Part shown: in pieces, positions 29,178 to 38,077 of the stretch
How positions within the stretch are numbered: position 1 is the first letter of the stretch
Layout: each line of letters opens with the position of its first letter
Assembly: GCF_031181385.1 (NCBI RefSeq)
Contig: NZ_JAPSKV010000002.1
Location: 248,001 to 312,000, forward strand
Source of the DNA: Fredinandcohnia onubensis
GTDB lineage: Bacteria; Bacillota; Bacilli; Bacillales; Bacillaceae_L
Length of the DNA stretch: 64,000 nt
Direction: 5' to 3'
Translations under genes and position numbers: made by a program
Notes under the pieces: model-generated
The model's database searches: none
What the model was told of the DNA's origin: nothing
Seen by the model: only the letters and a program-made list of their open reading frames with translations

Positions 29178-30422
29178 TTAATGATTTAGCTTCTCACAAC
29201 ACTTCTTAAACTTCTTTCCACTTCCACAAATACAACGTTCATTTCTTTCGGGAAGCTTTCCTCCTCTTTGGAGGTATTCTTTTAATTTTCTTTCCTTCAC
29301 TTTTTCTGCAACCATCTGCATTCTTTCATTGGCATATCGATAAATTTGTTGATAGCTTTGGCAAAAATATTCAACATTGGTTGTTTGTTTCTGCTGGTCC
29401 CAACTGCGAACTCTTGGACATCCTCCGTGACAAAGGTGGAGAAACTCACAGTTCAAACACTGCTCTGATAGATTTTCTTTTAAACTAGTAAATTCATTAA
29501 ATTTCTTATGATTGGTAATATCGGTGAGTGGATCCTTTCCCACATTGCCTAAGTAAAAATCATCATGTATGTAAAAATCGCAGGGGTACGCATCCCCATT
29601 TTGTTCCAAAATTAATGTTTTTGGACAAGTCTTTCGGTAAATACAAATCTCTGCTTCTTGATGAAGATAGACGGCCAACATATTATCGAAAAAACGTTCA
29701 GAGATAGTTGGATTTCCGTCATTATACCAACTATCAAATACTTGACATAGAAAATCACCATACTGTTTTGGTGTAATTGTATACCTTCCTAATTGACCAA
29801 CTTCCTGTGCTTTAAAATCCATACAAGGAATAAATTGTACATATTGAAATTGCTCGTTCAGATAGAATTCCATTAATTCTTTCCCTTTTGTTACATTTCC
29901 CTCATGGACGACAGTTAAGATATTAAAATCTACACCCTCATCTCTTAAATGATGGATTCCTTTCATAATCGAGTTAAAGCTACCACCACCTGAGCCTGTA
30001 ACCCGCTTTTCATCATTAATATGTTTAGGACCGTCAAGACTAACACCAACTAAGAAATTGTATCTTTTAAAAAAATTTGCCCATTCATTCGTGATTAATG
30101 TTCCATTTGTTTGAACGGAGTTGCTTATTATTGTATTCCGTTTTGCATATTTCGCCTGAAGTAAGACTACCTTTTTAAAGAAGTCTAGCCCTGCTAATAG
30201 TGGCTCTCCACCTTGCCATACGAAAGAAGCCACACCATTTGACATAGCCATGTATTCTTTTATGAATTTTTCTAGTACTTCATCCTCAATCACATTTAAT
30301 TGATCCAATTTCCCTTTACACTTGCTATAGTAACAATATTCACATGCTAGATTACAAGCCTCTGATACTGTTTTCCAAAGAACTCCCGTAACACTTGTTG
30401 TTCCTATCCTACAGGCACCCAT
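29178..30422 (-). CDS. Anaerobic sulfatase-maturating enzyme (radical SAM/SPASM) with SEC-C tail
   Basis: The 414-residue product has the radical SAM cluster CNLACEYC (Cys23, Cys27, Cys30), WQGGEPLL, the SPASM-type cysteines downstream (CPKTLILEQNGDAYPCDF, then CLNCEFLHLCHGGCP) and a C-terminal SEC-C zinc motif CICGSGKKFKKCC. It matches anaerobic sulfatase maturases, which convert the active-site Cys or Ser of sulfatases to formylglycine without oxygen. It lies downstream of lacC, 97 bases away, at the end of the GalNAc operon or with its own promoter. With FGE at 21483 the window has two maturation routes for four sulfatases. Confidence 0.92.
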   Translation of the reverse strand: MGACRIGTTSVTGVLWKTVSEACNLACEYCYYSKCKGKLDQLNVIEDEVLEKFIKEYMAMSNGVASFVWQGGEPLLAGLDFFKKVVLLQAKYAKRNTIISNSVQTNGTLITNEWANFFKRYNFLVGVSLDGPKHINDEKRVTGSGGGSFNSIMKGIHHLRDEGVDFNILTVVHEGNVTKGKELMEFYLNEQFQYVQFIPCMDFKAQEVGQLGRYTITPKQYGDFLCQVFDSWYNDGNPTISERFFDNMLAVYLHQEAEICIYRKTCPKTLILEQNGDAYPCDFYIHDDFYLGNVGKDPLTDITNHKKFNEFTSLKENLSEQCLNCEFLHLCHGGCPRVRSWDQQKQTTNVEYFCQSYQQIYRYANERMQMVAEKVKERKLKEYLQRGGKLPERNERCICGSGKKFKKCCEKLNH

Positions 30423-30519
30423 TTATCTTTCCCACCTTTATCCTTTTAACCTAATACTATTAAAAAGAATAAAAAGCTTAGGTGATTCTAATCACACAGA
30501 CATTAGCACTTTCAGAATT

Positions 30520-31464
30520 CTACACTGCTAACTCCTCTATTTTTTCTACTATTATCGCTTCTACACACCAATTAATCCTAGTCACATCAACACTTCCTGT
30601 CTGCTCTTCTAACGTATTTAATGTTCCCATCGCAAGACCAAATTTAATAAGTTCCTCTTCCTTTAAACCTCGCGATAATCCAGCAGCAAAACCAGCAATA
30701 ACTGAATCTCCAGAGCCGACAGGATTTACAACCTTTACTTTTGGTATTTGCACTCGATATATATTCTCCATATGCTTTACAATCGCACCATTTCCGCCTA
30801 GTGTGACGACCACCCATTCTACTCCTTGAAATAGTTCCTTTTGTAAAGCTGAAAAAATTTCCTTTTCGCTGGTTAACTCAGTTCCGATTAAGTCTCCTAA
30901 TTCATCTTGATTTGGTTTAATTAAATAGGGTTTATTGTTACTTCGCAATGTTGCTTTAAGTAATGAACCCTTCGTATCTAATAAAACAGGTTTTTGAAAA
31001 TGATATGCGATTTCAATTAACTTGCTGTAATATTCGTCGTTTATTCCCTGTGGAGTACTTCCTGAGATTGTAATATAATTTGACTGCTGTACTGCTTCTG
31101 AGTATTGTATTAAGAATTCGTTTGATTCTTTTTCTCTGATGGTAGGACCATCTTCCAAAATTTCAGTTTGCTTGCCTTCATGAATGATTGCAATACAGTT
31201 CCGTGTATCACCTTCTATTTCCACAAAAAAGTCTCTAATACCCTTTTTGGTTATTTCTTTTCGAATAAAATCTCCCAAACTACCGCCTAAAAAACCAGAC
31301 GCAGCTGTCGTCTCCTCTAATTGCATTAGAACATGAGCTACATTTAGTCCTTTCCCACCTGCTGTTTTGCCGGCGTTATTGACTCTATTTACTTTATCTA
31401 AAGAAAAATAATCCATCTTATAATTAATATCAACAGAAGGATTTAAAGTAATGGTTAAAATCAT
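30520..31464 (-). CDS. lacC: Tagatose-6-phosphate kinase, PfkB family
   Basis: The product has about 314 residues from the ATG at 31464, which has GAGGTG about 9 bases upstream; an in-frame start eight codons earlier lacks one. The sequence MILTITLNPSVDI, TAGGKGLNVAHVL and VNPVGSGDSVIAGFAAGL is that of LacC, closer than to FruK as I recall it. It phosphorylates tagatose-6-phosphate to the 1,6-bisphosphate, the substrate of the aldolase encoded just upstream. A strong hairpin lies between the two genes. Confidence 0.9.
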   Translation of the reverse strand: MILTITLNPSVDINYKMDYFSLDKVNRVNNAGKTAGGKGLNVAHVLMQLEETTAASGFLGGSLGDFIRKEITKKGIRDFFVEIEGDTRNCIAIIHEGKQTEILEDGPTIREKESNEFLIQYSEAVQQSNYITISGSTPQGINDEYYSKLIEIAYHFQKPVLLDTKGSLLKATLRSNNKPYLIKPNQDELGDLIGTELTSEKEIFSALQKELFQGVEWVVVTLGGNGAIVKHMENIYRVQIPKVKVVNPVGSGDSVIAGFAAGLSRGLKEEELIKFGLAMGTLNTLEEQTGSVDVTRINWCVEAIIVEKIEELAV

Positions 31465-31494
31465 GAATAAACACACCTCTATTTTCATTTATTC

Positions 31495-31553
31495 AAAAAG
31501 GCGAGGAACTCTCCTTGCGCATATATACACACATAGGTTTCGATTCCTCACCT
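31495..31553 (-). terminator. Attenuator-like hairpin between aldolase and lacC
   Basis: On the minus strand AGGTGAGGAA pairs with TTCCTCGCCT around a 39-base AT-rich loop, followed by a U-run. It lies 8 bases after the aldolase stop and only 30 before lacC, so read-through would be needed for lacC expression. Confidence 0.65.
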
Positions 31554-31561
31554 AATCAAAA

Positions 31562-32437
31562 TTATGCTTTTCCGTTACTCATGCAGATTAAGATTTTTTC
31601 AATTGCCGCTTCCTTCATTTTAGCTTTTGCTGGTCCAAAATATTTTCTTGGATCTGTTTCTTGTGGGTTTCCAATCAAATGTTCTCGCAAACCAGCTGAG
31701 AAAGGAATTTTCAGTTCTGTTGAAATATTTACCTTAGCACAGCCTAAAGAAATACATTTTTGAACATCTTCCTTAGATATTCCTGATGCACCATGAAGCA
31801 CAATTGGTACATCGGTCAAACTCTTAATTTTAGCAAGGCGAGCAAAATCAAGATTTGGTTTTGTTTCATATAAGCCATGGCCCGTTCCAATTGCAACTGC
31901 GAGTGAATCAATACCTGTTCGTGCTACAAATTCTTCTACGGTATCCGGATCTGTATATGCTGCATCCTTTGCTTCAACAATAAGATCGTCCTCTTGCCCC
32001 ACTAATTTCCCAAGCTCAGCCTCAACAGTAGCACCATATTCATGAGCCTTATCAGCCACTTTTTTTGCAAGAGCAATATTTTCTTCAAATGATAAATGTG
32101 AGCCATCGATCATCACTGATTTTGTTCCTAATTCTAAAGACTCTACAATAGATTCATAGGTTTCATGGTGATCAAGGTGTAGTGCGATTGGTATATCATT
32201 TTCTCTTGCTGCTACTTCTACAATCGCTTGAATATAGGAGCGTCCAGCGTATTTCATCGTTCCCGGAGTCGCTGCTAGAATGATAGGAGACCTCAATTCC
32301 ACGGCAGCTTCAACAACCGTTTGAATCGTTTCGAGGTTATGAATATTAAATGCCGGTACAGCATAATTCTCACGACTTGCTTTTAACAACATTTCTTTTG
32401 TATTTTGTATAACACTCTTTGGTTGAACAGATACCAA
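31562..32437 (-). CDS. gatY: Class II tagatose-1,6-bisphosphate aldolase, GatY/KbaY type
   Basis: The 291-residue product matches GatY/KbaY closely in memory: YAVPAFNIHNLETIQ, ALHLDHHE (zinc His), MIDGSHLSFEENI, DSLAVAIGTGHGLY and VPIVLHGASGI. It splits tagatose-1,6-bisphosphate into dihydroxyacetone phosphate and glyceraldehyde-3-phosphate using zinc. The start is TTG with GGGTGAT upstream. No GatZ/KbaZ partner subunit is seen. It follows agaA and precedes lacC, so the operon carries the last steps of GalNAc breakdown. Confidence 0.92.
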   Translation of the reverse strand: MVSVQPKSVIQNTKEMLLKASRENYAVPAFNIHNLETIQTVVEAAVELRSPIILAATPGTMKYAGRSYIQAIVEVAARENDIPIALHLDHHETYESIVESLELGTKSVMIDGSHLSFEENIALAKKVADKAHEYGATVEAELGKLVGQEDDLIVEAKDAAYTDPDTVEEFVARTGIDSLAVAIGTGHGLYETKPNLDFARLAKIKSLTDVPIVLHGASGISKEDVQKCISLGCAKVNISTELKIPFSAGLREHLIGNPQETDPRKYFGPAKAKMKEAAIEKILICMSNGKA

Positions 32438-32472
32438 TTTTCATCACCCTTTATTTGATTTTTTCTAGCCCT

Positions 32473-33618
32473 CTATTTCTGATACTTTACTTCGCCCGCA
32501 ACTGCTGTAGCCTGAACCTCAAATTGTTCATCTAAAACAACATAATCAGCTATCTTACCTGTTGAAATGCTACCTATTATCGTATCTTTTCCTACACTCA
32601 GGGCCGGAGTTAATGAGCCTAGATGCCAGATTTTATATAAAGGCTCGTTACTCCACTCTTGTAGGTTCTTTACTCCATCCATTAGCTTCAATGTACTTCC
32701 TGCTAGGGAACCGCCTTCTAGTTTGGCTACTCCATCTCTCATGACAACGGAAAATTCACCAAGTTGGTAATTGCCATCTGGCATTAATCCTGCTTGCATA
32801 CAGTCTGTAATCAGTTGCAATTTTTTTCCTTTGATACGTAAGGCTAACTCCGATACATCAGGATGCACATGAAAGCTATCACAAATTAATTCCGCATAAG
32901 CCCTTTCGTCTATTAAAGCTGCCCCAACAACTCCTGGTTCTCGATGATGTAATCCAGTCATTCCATTAAATAAATGTACATAATTCCTAGCCCCAGCATC
33001 CACAGCTTCCTTACAGCATTCATAAGTTGCATCAGTGTGAGCAATACTCACTAATACACCTTCTTCACTCACTTTTCGAATAAAATCAAAGGCCCCTTCT
33101 CTTTCAGGTGCAAGTGCTATTTTTTTAATAGAACCATTCGCTAATACTTGCCAATATTCAAACTCTTTAATTTCTGGATCTCGAAAGTAGCTAGCATTTT
33201 GCGCTCCTTTATGAAGTTCTGTGAAGTATGGACCTTCTAAAAAAATTCCTTCCGATAGAGCTCCAGGAAGACCTTTTTCTACCGCTTCACGTATTGCGAT
33301 TATTGCGCGTTCTAAGTCATCCTTTGATGACGTTAATGTGGTAGGTAAGAAGCGTGTCACTCCTAGAGAAAGGAGTGTCTTAGAGATTTCATTGACTGCA
33401 TCAACGTTCCCATCCATAATGTCATTTCCTTTGATACCGTGAATATGAGTATCAAATAACCCAGGAGCAATCATGTAACCACTGTAATCAATGACTTCTG
33501 CTCCCTCCGGAACCTCGCTCACAAATGACCCAAACTTCCCGTCATCAATTAACAAGTAGCCACCCATTTTTTCCTCATTTTCTAGCAGATACTTTTCAGC
33601 CTTCAAATAGTATGTCAT
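32473..33618 (-). CDS. agaA: N-acetylgalactosamine/glucosamine-6-phosphate deacetylase
   Basis: The product has about 381 residues. It is an amidohydrolase-fold enzyme with metal and substrate motifs DTHIHG, GIFLEGPYF, VSIAHTDAT, HLFNGMTGLHHREPG and LITDCMQAG (catalytic Asp). It removes acetate from GalNAc-6-phosphate or GlcNAc-6-phosphate. Its neighbours AgaS, LacC and GatY point to the galactosamine branch. Two ATGs (33624 and 33618) are possible; AAAGGA spacing favours 33618. Confidence 0.9.
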   Translation of the reverse strand: MTYYLKAEKYLLENEEKMGGYLLIDDGKFGSFVSEVPEGAEVIDYSGYMIAPGLFDTHIHGIKGNDIMDGNVDAVNEISKTLLSLGVTRFLPTTLTSSKDDLERAIIAIREAVEKGLPGALSEGIFLEGPYFTELHKGAQNASYFRDPEIKEFEYWQVLANGSIKKIALAPEREGAFDFIRKVSEEGVLVSIAHTDATYECCKEAVDAGARNYVHLFNGMTGLHHREPGVVGAALIDERAYAELICDSFHVHPDVSELALRIKGKKLQLITDCMQAGLMPDGNYQLGEFSVVMRDGVAKLEGGSLAGSTLKLMDGVKNLQEWSNEPLYKIWHLGSLTPALSVGKDTIIGSISTGKIADYVVLDEQFEVQATAVAGEVKYQK

Positions 33619-33643
33619 TGTCATTCTTCCTTTACCTTACATC

Positions 33644-34792
33644 TCACTCATAATCGTAGATTGTTACACCCTGAACGACACGGCTAATTACACCATCAGG
33701 GCTTGGATTATCAGGTGAAATACCTAGATTGATAGATTTCTTCATGGCTAATGTTTGAGCAAAGACGATATATAATAAAGCTAAGTAAAAATCATTCTTT
33801 AATAATTGTCCTGTTGTGTTTACAGAGACCTTCCAATCAGCATATTGTTCGATTGTTTCATCTAATTGTTCCGTTAAAGCGATGACTTTAACTCCTGGTA
33901 TTCCTGAAACTTCCTTAAGAATATCAAGATCATACTTTCTTGTATAAGGATCACTGGATAGGAATAATGCAACAACAGATTGATCATTAAGAATTGATTT
34001 TGGACCGTGACGAAAACCTAATGAAGATTCAAAAGTTGCGACTACTTTTCCCGCAGTTAGCTCTAGCATCTTTAATGAAGCTTCATGAGCTAATTGGCCA
34101 AGTAATCCAGAACCAAGATAGATGATACGATTAAAATCAGTTTCCAGCACACTGTCTACCGATGCTTCCACTGAGTGAATTATTTGTTTTCCATTCTCAA
34201 TCACAAAATCCATTTCTTCTTCAAAAGATGGATTGTTTGTAAACAATGCGTATGCCATTAACAGCATGCAAGAAAAACTACTCGTCATCGCTAACGATTT
34301 GTCGTTTGCTTCATCCGGAAGTAAGATAACTAGACTATCCTTGTCATCCTTTACGTTTTTGGCAAGCTGTCCGTCCTTGTTACAAGTTATGACTACTTGA
34401 TAAAAATCATTTACTAGCTGCTGTCCCAGATTTACAGTTGCTACACTTTCGGGACTATTCCCAGAACGTGCAAACGAAACGAGAATGGTTGGTATATCTG
34501 TAACTAAATATTCTCTGGGGTTAGATACAATTTCTGTTGTAGCTACAGCCTCAAAAAAGACCTTATTTTTACCTTCTCTTTTAAATATTGGTGCAAGAAT
34601 ATCTCCGATAAAAGCTGAAGTACCTGCCCCAGTTAGGATTACCTTAACCACTTCATGTTTTGAATATATGTCCTGCAGAAAACCTTTATATTCATCCTTT
34701 TTTTGTGCAAAAAGTGAAATTGACTTTTCCCAAACAACCGGTTGTTGGAAAATTTCAGAAGCAGTATACGTAGCGCCTTCTAATTTCAACAT
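33644..34792 (-). CDS. agaS: Galactosamine-6-phosphate deaminase/isomerase AgaS (SIS domains)
   Basis: The product has about 382 residues with two SIS sugar-isomerase domains (about 35-190 and 210-370). Motifs include VILTGAGTSAFIGD, SFARSGNSPESVA and SLGFRHGPKSILND, the last typical of AgaS. It turns galactosamine-6-phosphate into tagatose-6-phosphate plus ammonia. I chose ATG at 34792 (MLKLEGATYTA), which has GAAGGAG at a good distance; an upstream in-frame start is eight codons longer. It lies between sulfatase S2 and agaA. Confidence 0.92.
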   Translation of the reverse strand: MLKLEGATYTASEIFQQPVVWEKSISLFAQKKDEYKGFLQDIYSKHEVVKVILTGAGTSAFIGDILAPIFKREGKNKVFFEAVATTEIVSNPREYLVTDIPTILVSFARSGNSPESVATVNLGQQLVNDFYQVVITCNKDGQLAKNVKDDKDSLVILLPDEANDKSLAMTSSFSCMLLMAYALFTNNPSFEEEMDFVIENGKQIIHSVEASVDSVLETDFNRIIYLGSGLLGQLAHEASLKMLELTAGKVVATFESSLGFRHGPKSILNDQSVVALFLSSDPYTRKYDLDILKEVSGIPGVKVIALTEQLDETIEQYADWKVSVNTTGQLLKNDFYLALLYIVFAQTLAMKKSINLGISPDNPSPDGVISRVVQGVTIYDYE

Positions 34793-34818
34793 AAATACAT
34801 CTCCTTCTATATTCATTG

Positions 34819-36330
34819 TTACGCATGTGATATTCGTGGCATAGAAAGTGGTTCTTTGCCCAATTCAGCCCAAATATATTTCAATAACAGTTCCATTTTC
34901 AAGGTAGCGTAATCTGGATGATTCCAAAGATTGTTATATTCATTGGGATCCTCTTGCAAATCAAATAACTCTCCATATGTTTGGTTATAGTAGACTGTGA
35001 GTTTATACCTCTCATCTACATATGTTTTCTGATGAATAGTCGTTGGTTCATGTCGAAATTCACAGATAATATGGTCACGAGCACTGCTCTGGTTTCCTTT
35101 CCAAACTTCCTTTTGACTAACACCAGTCATTTCGCTTGGAATCTTTAAACCTGCAAAATCCATAAATGTAGGCGTGAGGTCTACCAGTGATTGCAAAGCA
35201 TTTGAAACAACTCCAGCAGGAATCTTTCCTGGATAGCGGACTATAAAAGGTACTTTAATCAAATCTTCGTAATGAAACCCGCCTTTATACTGGAGCCCAT
35301 GCTGCCCAAAGAAATGACCATGATCGCTCGTAAAAACAATAATTGTATTGTCAGCGATATTTAATTCATCAAGCTTATGAAGGATTTTTCCGATATATTT
35401 ATCCATCATGCTTATCATTCCGTAGTAGGTAGCTGTTAGCTTCTTATGGTTTTCTTCATCCACGTCACGGTGAGTGTGGTAGCCATGAATTCCAAAGCCC
35501 GTCTCCATGTAAGAGCTGAAATCAGGGTTTAATTCTTGAGTCATTTGGAAATGTGGGGGATTTTGTTGATGTTCCCCTTCCTCACCTTTTGGAATCGTCA
35601 ATTGTTCCGGGTCATACATTGTATCCCACGGTTCTGGTACAAGGTATGGTGGATGTGGATCAAAAAAGCTAGACCACAGGAAGAAATTCTCACCGTTTTT
35701 TACATAATCCTCTAGCAGAGCATTTGTCCTCTCTGCTATCCACGTGTCATAATGGTACTCCTCCGGAATATCCCATTTATACTTTATTTTTGGATCCATG
35801 TTACCTGTAGGTGAAAGAAAGTAATCACGCCAATTTTCACATCCCTTTTCTTCCATCCATAAAGCATAATGTTGTCCTACAAGATGTTCATTAGTATGGT
35901 TACGTGCTAGTTCAACATGTTCAAACCCATAAAATTCTTCATCAAAACTCTTCCAATACTCTAAATCTGCTAAGAGTGGGTAGGATTCAACGGACTCGTA
36001 TTCATCCGTTGTTTTGGTTGGTTGTAAATGAGCCTTCCCTATTAAAGCAGTACGATAATTATTTTCCTGTAAGTATTCTCCAATTGTATGACGGTCTTCT
36101 AATAATTTGGTTCCTAAAGTCCATGCTCCATGCTGACTCGGATACATTCCTGTTAGGATTGATGCTCGTGATGGTGTACAAGTTGGATTAGGACAATACG
36201 CTCGTTGAAACGTAATACCTTCCTTCACTAGACGATCTAGATTGGGGGTTTGAATTTCAGAATTAAAAGCTCCAATCGTGTCAAAATGCTGCTGATCACT
36301 CGTGATTAATAAGATATTTGGTTTCTTCAC
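34819..36330 (-). CDS. Cytoplasmic Cys-type sulfatase S2
   Basis: The product has about 503 residues with CTPSR at Cys51, N-terminal metal ligands SDQQ and a C-terminal FTSDHGHFFGQHG. It starts directly with KKPNILLITSDQ, so no signal peptide. I chose GTG at 36330 because AGGAG lies 6 bases upstream; this gives a 35-base overlap with the end of the ROK kinase gene, suggesting coupled translation. Position between the kinase and agaS in the GalNAc operon suggests it desulfates a galactosamine unit, but the sulfated position (4 or 6) is not assigned. Confidence 0.88.
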   Translation of the reverse strand: MKKPNILLITSDQQHFDTIGAFNSEIQTPNLDRLVKEGITFQRAYCPNPTCTPSRASILTGMYPSQHGAWTLGTKLLEDRHTIGEYLQENNYRTALIGKAHLQPTKTTDEYESVESYPLLADLEYWKSFDEEFYGFEHVELARNHTNEHLVGQHYALWMEEKGCENWRDYFLSPTGNMDPKIKYKWDIPEEYHYDTWIAERTNALLEDYVKNGENFFLWSSFFDPHPPYLVPEPWDTMYDPEQLTIPKGEEGEHQQNPPHFQMTQELNPDFSSYMETGFGIHGYHTHRDVDEENHKKLTATYYGMISMMDKYIGKILHKLDELNIADNTIIVFTSDHGHFFGQHGLQYKGGFHYEDLIKVPFIVRYPGKIPAGVVSNALQSLVDLTPTFMDFAGLKIPSEMTGVSQKEVWKGNQSSARDHIICEFRHEPTTIHQKTYVDERYKLTVYYNQTYGELFDLQEDPNEYNNLWNHPDYATLKMELLLKYIWAELGKEPLSMPRISHA

Positions 36331-37222
36331 TGGTATCTCCTCGCCTCCCATCAAAAACTCTTAGTCCAGCTCCAAGAACACCTGCATCACCCTTCGATTT
36401 ACATAAATGCAATCGGCTGACAGCTGATTTCTGGTCTGGAATGCAGTACTCTTCCATCTTCTTCTTGATTAATGGAAGTAGAAAAGGATTGTTATTAATA
36501 ACCCCACCTCCGAAGACTATTTTTTCGGGATCTAATAAACAAGTTATGGCATAACAGCCATGCACAAGTGATTCAACTGCATTCGAAATTACAGAATGTG
36601 CGAATTCATCATTTTGCTGATACTTTTTTAAGACTTCTTTAGTTGTCATTGTGTTGTTAGTTAATTTTTGAATCGCTGGGCCAGCTGCCGCTTGTTCTAG
36701 TCTTTCGATTCCATTGTCAGACTTCACTGGCAATAACCCCAGTTCACCTGCAAATCCCATTCCTCGAATAAAATCTCCGTTATGAATAACGGAAACCGCA
36801 ATGCCAGTACTGATTGTAAAATAAACAAAGGTCTCATTTGGATTTGCCCCATACTTTTGCCACTCTGCAAAGGCCGCCATATAAACATCGTTATCAATTA
36901 CAACTTTATCTACAGGAAAGGCTTCCTTAATCCTTTTTTCAACTGGAAAACCTCTCCAAGGCAAATTATTTTGAAAAACGGCGATACCTGATTCTCGATC
37001 TAAAATTCCTGGTACCCCTAACCCAATGCCCTCTAGTTGTTGTATGTTCAAATGCGATTCATCCAAAACATTGTTGATTACCTTTACAACTTGCTGAAAC
37101 ATCTTTTCTTTATCGGCTGGTTCACTCGGTACCTCTGAACGATACAGAATGTTTGCATCTTCATCAATGATTGCTGCGGCAATCTTCGTTCCTCCAATAT
37201 CGACTCCTAATGATCGTTTCAT
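36296..37222 (-). CDS. ROK family sugar kinase, probable GalNAc kinase
   Basis: The 308-residue product has the ATP-binding DIGGTKIAAAIID, the sugar/catalytic region GVPGILDRE and VIDNDVYMAAFAEWQKYG, and GGGVINNNPFLL. The usual ROK zinc cluster CxCGxxGCxE is absent; the corresponding region reads GELGLLPVKSDNGIERLEQ. There is no DNA-binding domain, so it is an enzyme, not a repressor. It is the first gene of the operon leading to agaS, agaA, gatY and lacC, so phosphorylation of free GalNAc at C6 is the best inference. Confidence 0.8.
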   Translation of the reverse strand: MKRSLGVDIGGTKIAAAIIDEDANILYRSEVPSEPADKEKMFQQVVKVINNVLDESHLNIQQLEGIGLGVPGILDRESGIAVFQNNLPWRGFPVEKRIKEAFPVDKVVIDNDVYMAAFAEWQKYGANPNETFVYFTISTGIAVSVIHNGDFIRGMGFAGELGLLPVKSDNGIERLEQAAAGPAIQKLTNNTMTTKEVLKKYQQNDEFAHSVISNAVESLVHGCYAITCLLDPEKIVFGGGVINNNPFLLPLIKKKMEEYCIPDQKSAVSRLHLCKSKGDAGVLGAGLRVFDGRRGDTSEETKYLINHE

Positions 37223-37269
37223 CTTTTCATCGTCACCTCACTACAATAATTTATGACTCCCCTGTTACC

Positions 37270-37299
37270 ATTATACCGTTGACAGGTTGTTGGGTGCAA
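37270..37299 (-). promoter_or_regulatory. Promoter of the GalNAc operon with shared operator motif
   Basis: On the minus strand TTGCAC (37299-37294) and TATAAT (37275-37270) are 18 bases apart, about 48 bases before the kinase start. Right after the -35 start lies ACCCAACAACC (37295-37285), also found as ACCCAACAATC at the same place in the promoter at 42782. It is the best candidate target of the GntR regulator encoded just upstream. Confidence 0.65.
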
Positions 37300-37317
37300 T
37301 TTTATTTTAAAAAAATA

Positions 37318-38049
37318 TTAGAGAAGTTCTGTATAGAACCTACAGCGATCTCCTCTAACAATTGAACGACAAAATTCTACAGGATTACCTTGTATATCAT
37401 ATGCAGTACGGTCTAATAAAAGACAAGGGGCACCCTCTTCTATTTGCAAGTACTTACTCTCTTCTTTACTTGCAAGAACGGGTTCAAATGCCTCGACTGC
37501 TTTCGATACAATAATCTCATATTTATTTTCTAACAGACCGTATAAAGAAGATGCTTCAATATCTTCAAGTCTTAATCCTGGTACTAACTTACTTGGTATA
37601 TATGATGTTTCCAGGATAATTGGTTCCTTATTAGCTGTACGAATACGTTGTAAAGTTACCACTTTCTCTTCAACGTTAATTTGAAGTTCTTTAGCTATTT
37701 TATTAGGAACAGTTAGGATATCTAGGTTTAAAAGAATATCTTTTGGATTCATTCCTTTTTTCTCCATAACTTTACTAAAACTATAAAAACTAGTTAAGGA
37801 TTGCTCTATTTTGGGTTTAGATATAAATGTACCTCTTCCTTGAATTCTTTCTAATAACCCTTCTGTTACGAGGTCATTTAATGCTTTTTGAACTGTATTT
37901 CTACTTACATTATACGTTGTCCGCAAGTCATTTTCAGATGGTATCTTATCTCCAGGCTTCCATTCGCCCGTTTCAATTTTTTTCTCTATAATTTCTTTTA
38001 ACTGATAATAAAGTGGAATAAATGTCCCATGATTTAACGGGTTAACCAT
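37318..38049 (-). CDS. GntR/UTRA family transcriptional regulator
   Basis: The 243-residue product has an N-terminal winged helix (about 10-75: IPLYYQLKEIIEKKIETGEW, SENDLRTTYNVSRNTVQKAL, GRGTFI) and a C-terminal UTRA effector domain (about 95-240) of the HutC subfamily, as in NagR, DasR and AgaR-like regulators that sense amino-sugar phosphates. It is the last gene of the transporter operon and lies directly upstream of the GalNAc operon promoter. Repression relieved by a GalNAc-derived phosphate is inferred. Confidence 0.9.
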   Translation of the reverse strand: MVNPLNHGTFIPLYYQLKEIIEKKIETGEWKPGDKIPSENDLRTTYNVSRNTVQKALNDLVTEGLLERIQGRGTFISKPKIEQSLTSFYSFSKVMEKKGMNPKDILLNLDILTVPNKIAKELQINVEEKVVTLQRIRTANKEPIILETSYIPSKLVPGLRLEDIEASSLYGLLENKYEIIVSKAVEAFEPVLASKEESKYLQIEEGAPCLLLDRTAYDIQGNPVEFCRSIVRGDRCRFYTELL

Positions 38050-38077
38050 TTGCCTTCATCCTCTTCTAACATTTTCA

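Noticed and set aside
36296-37222. ROK protein as a NagC-like repressor
   Set aside because: The sequence begins directly with the ATP-binding DIGGTK motif and has no N-terminal winged helix.
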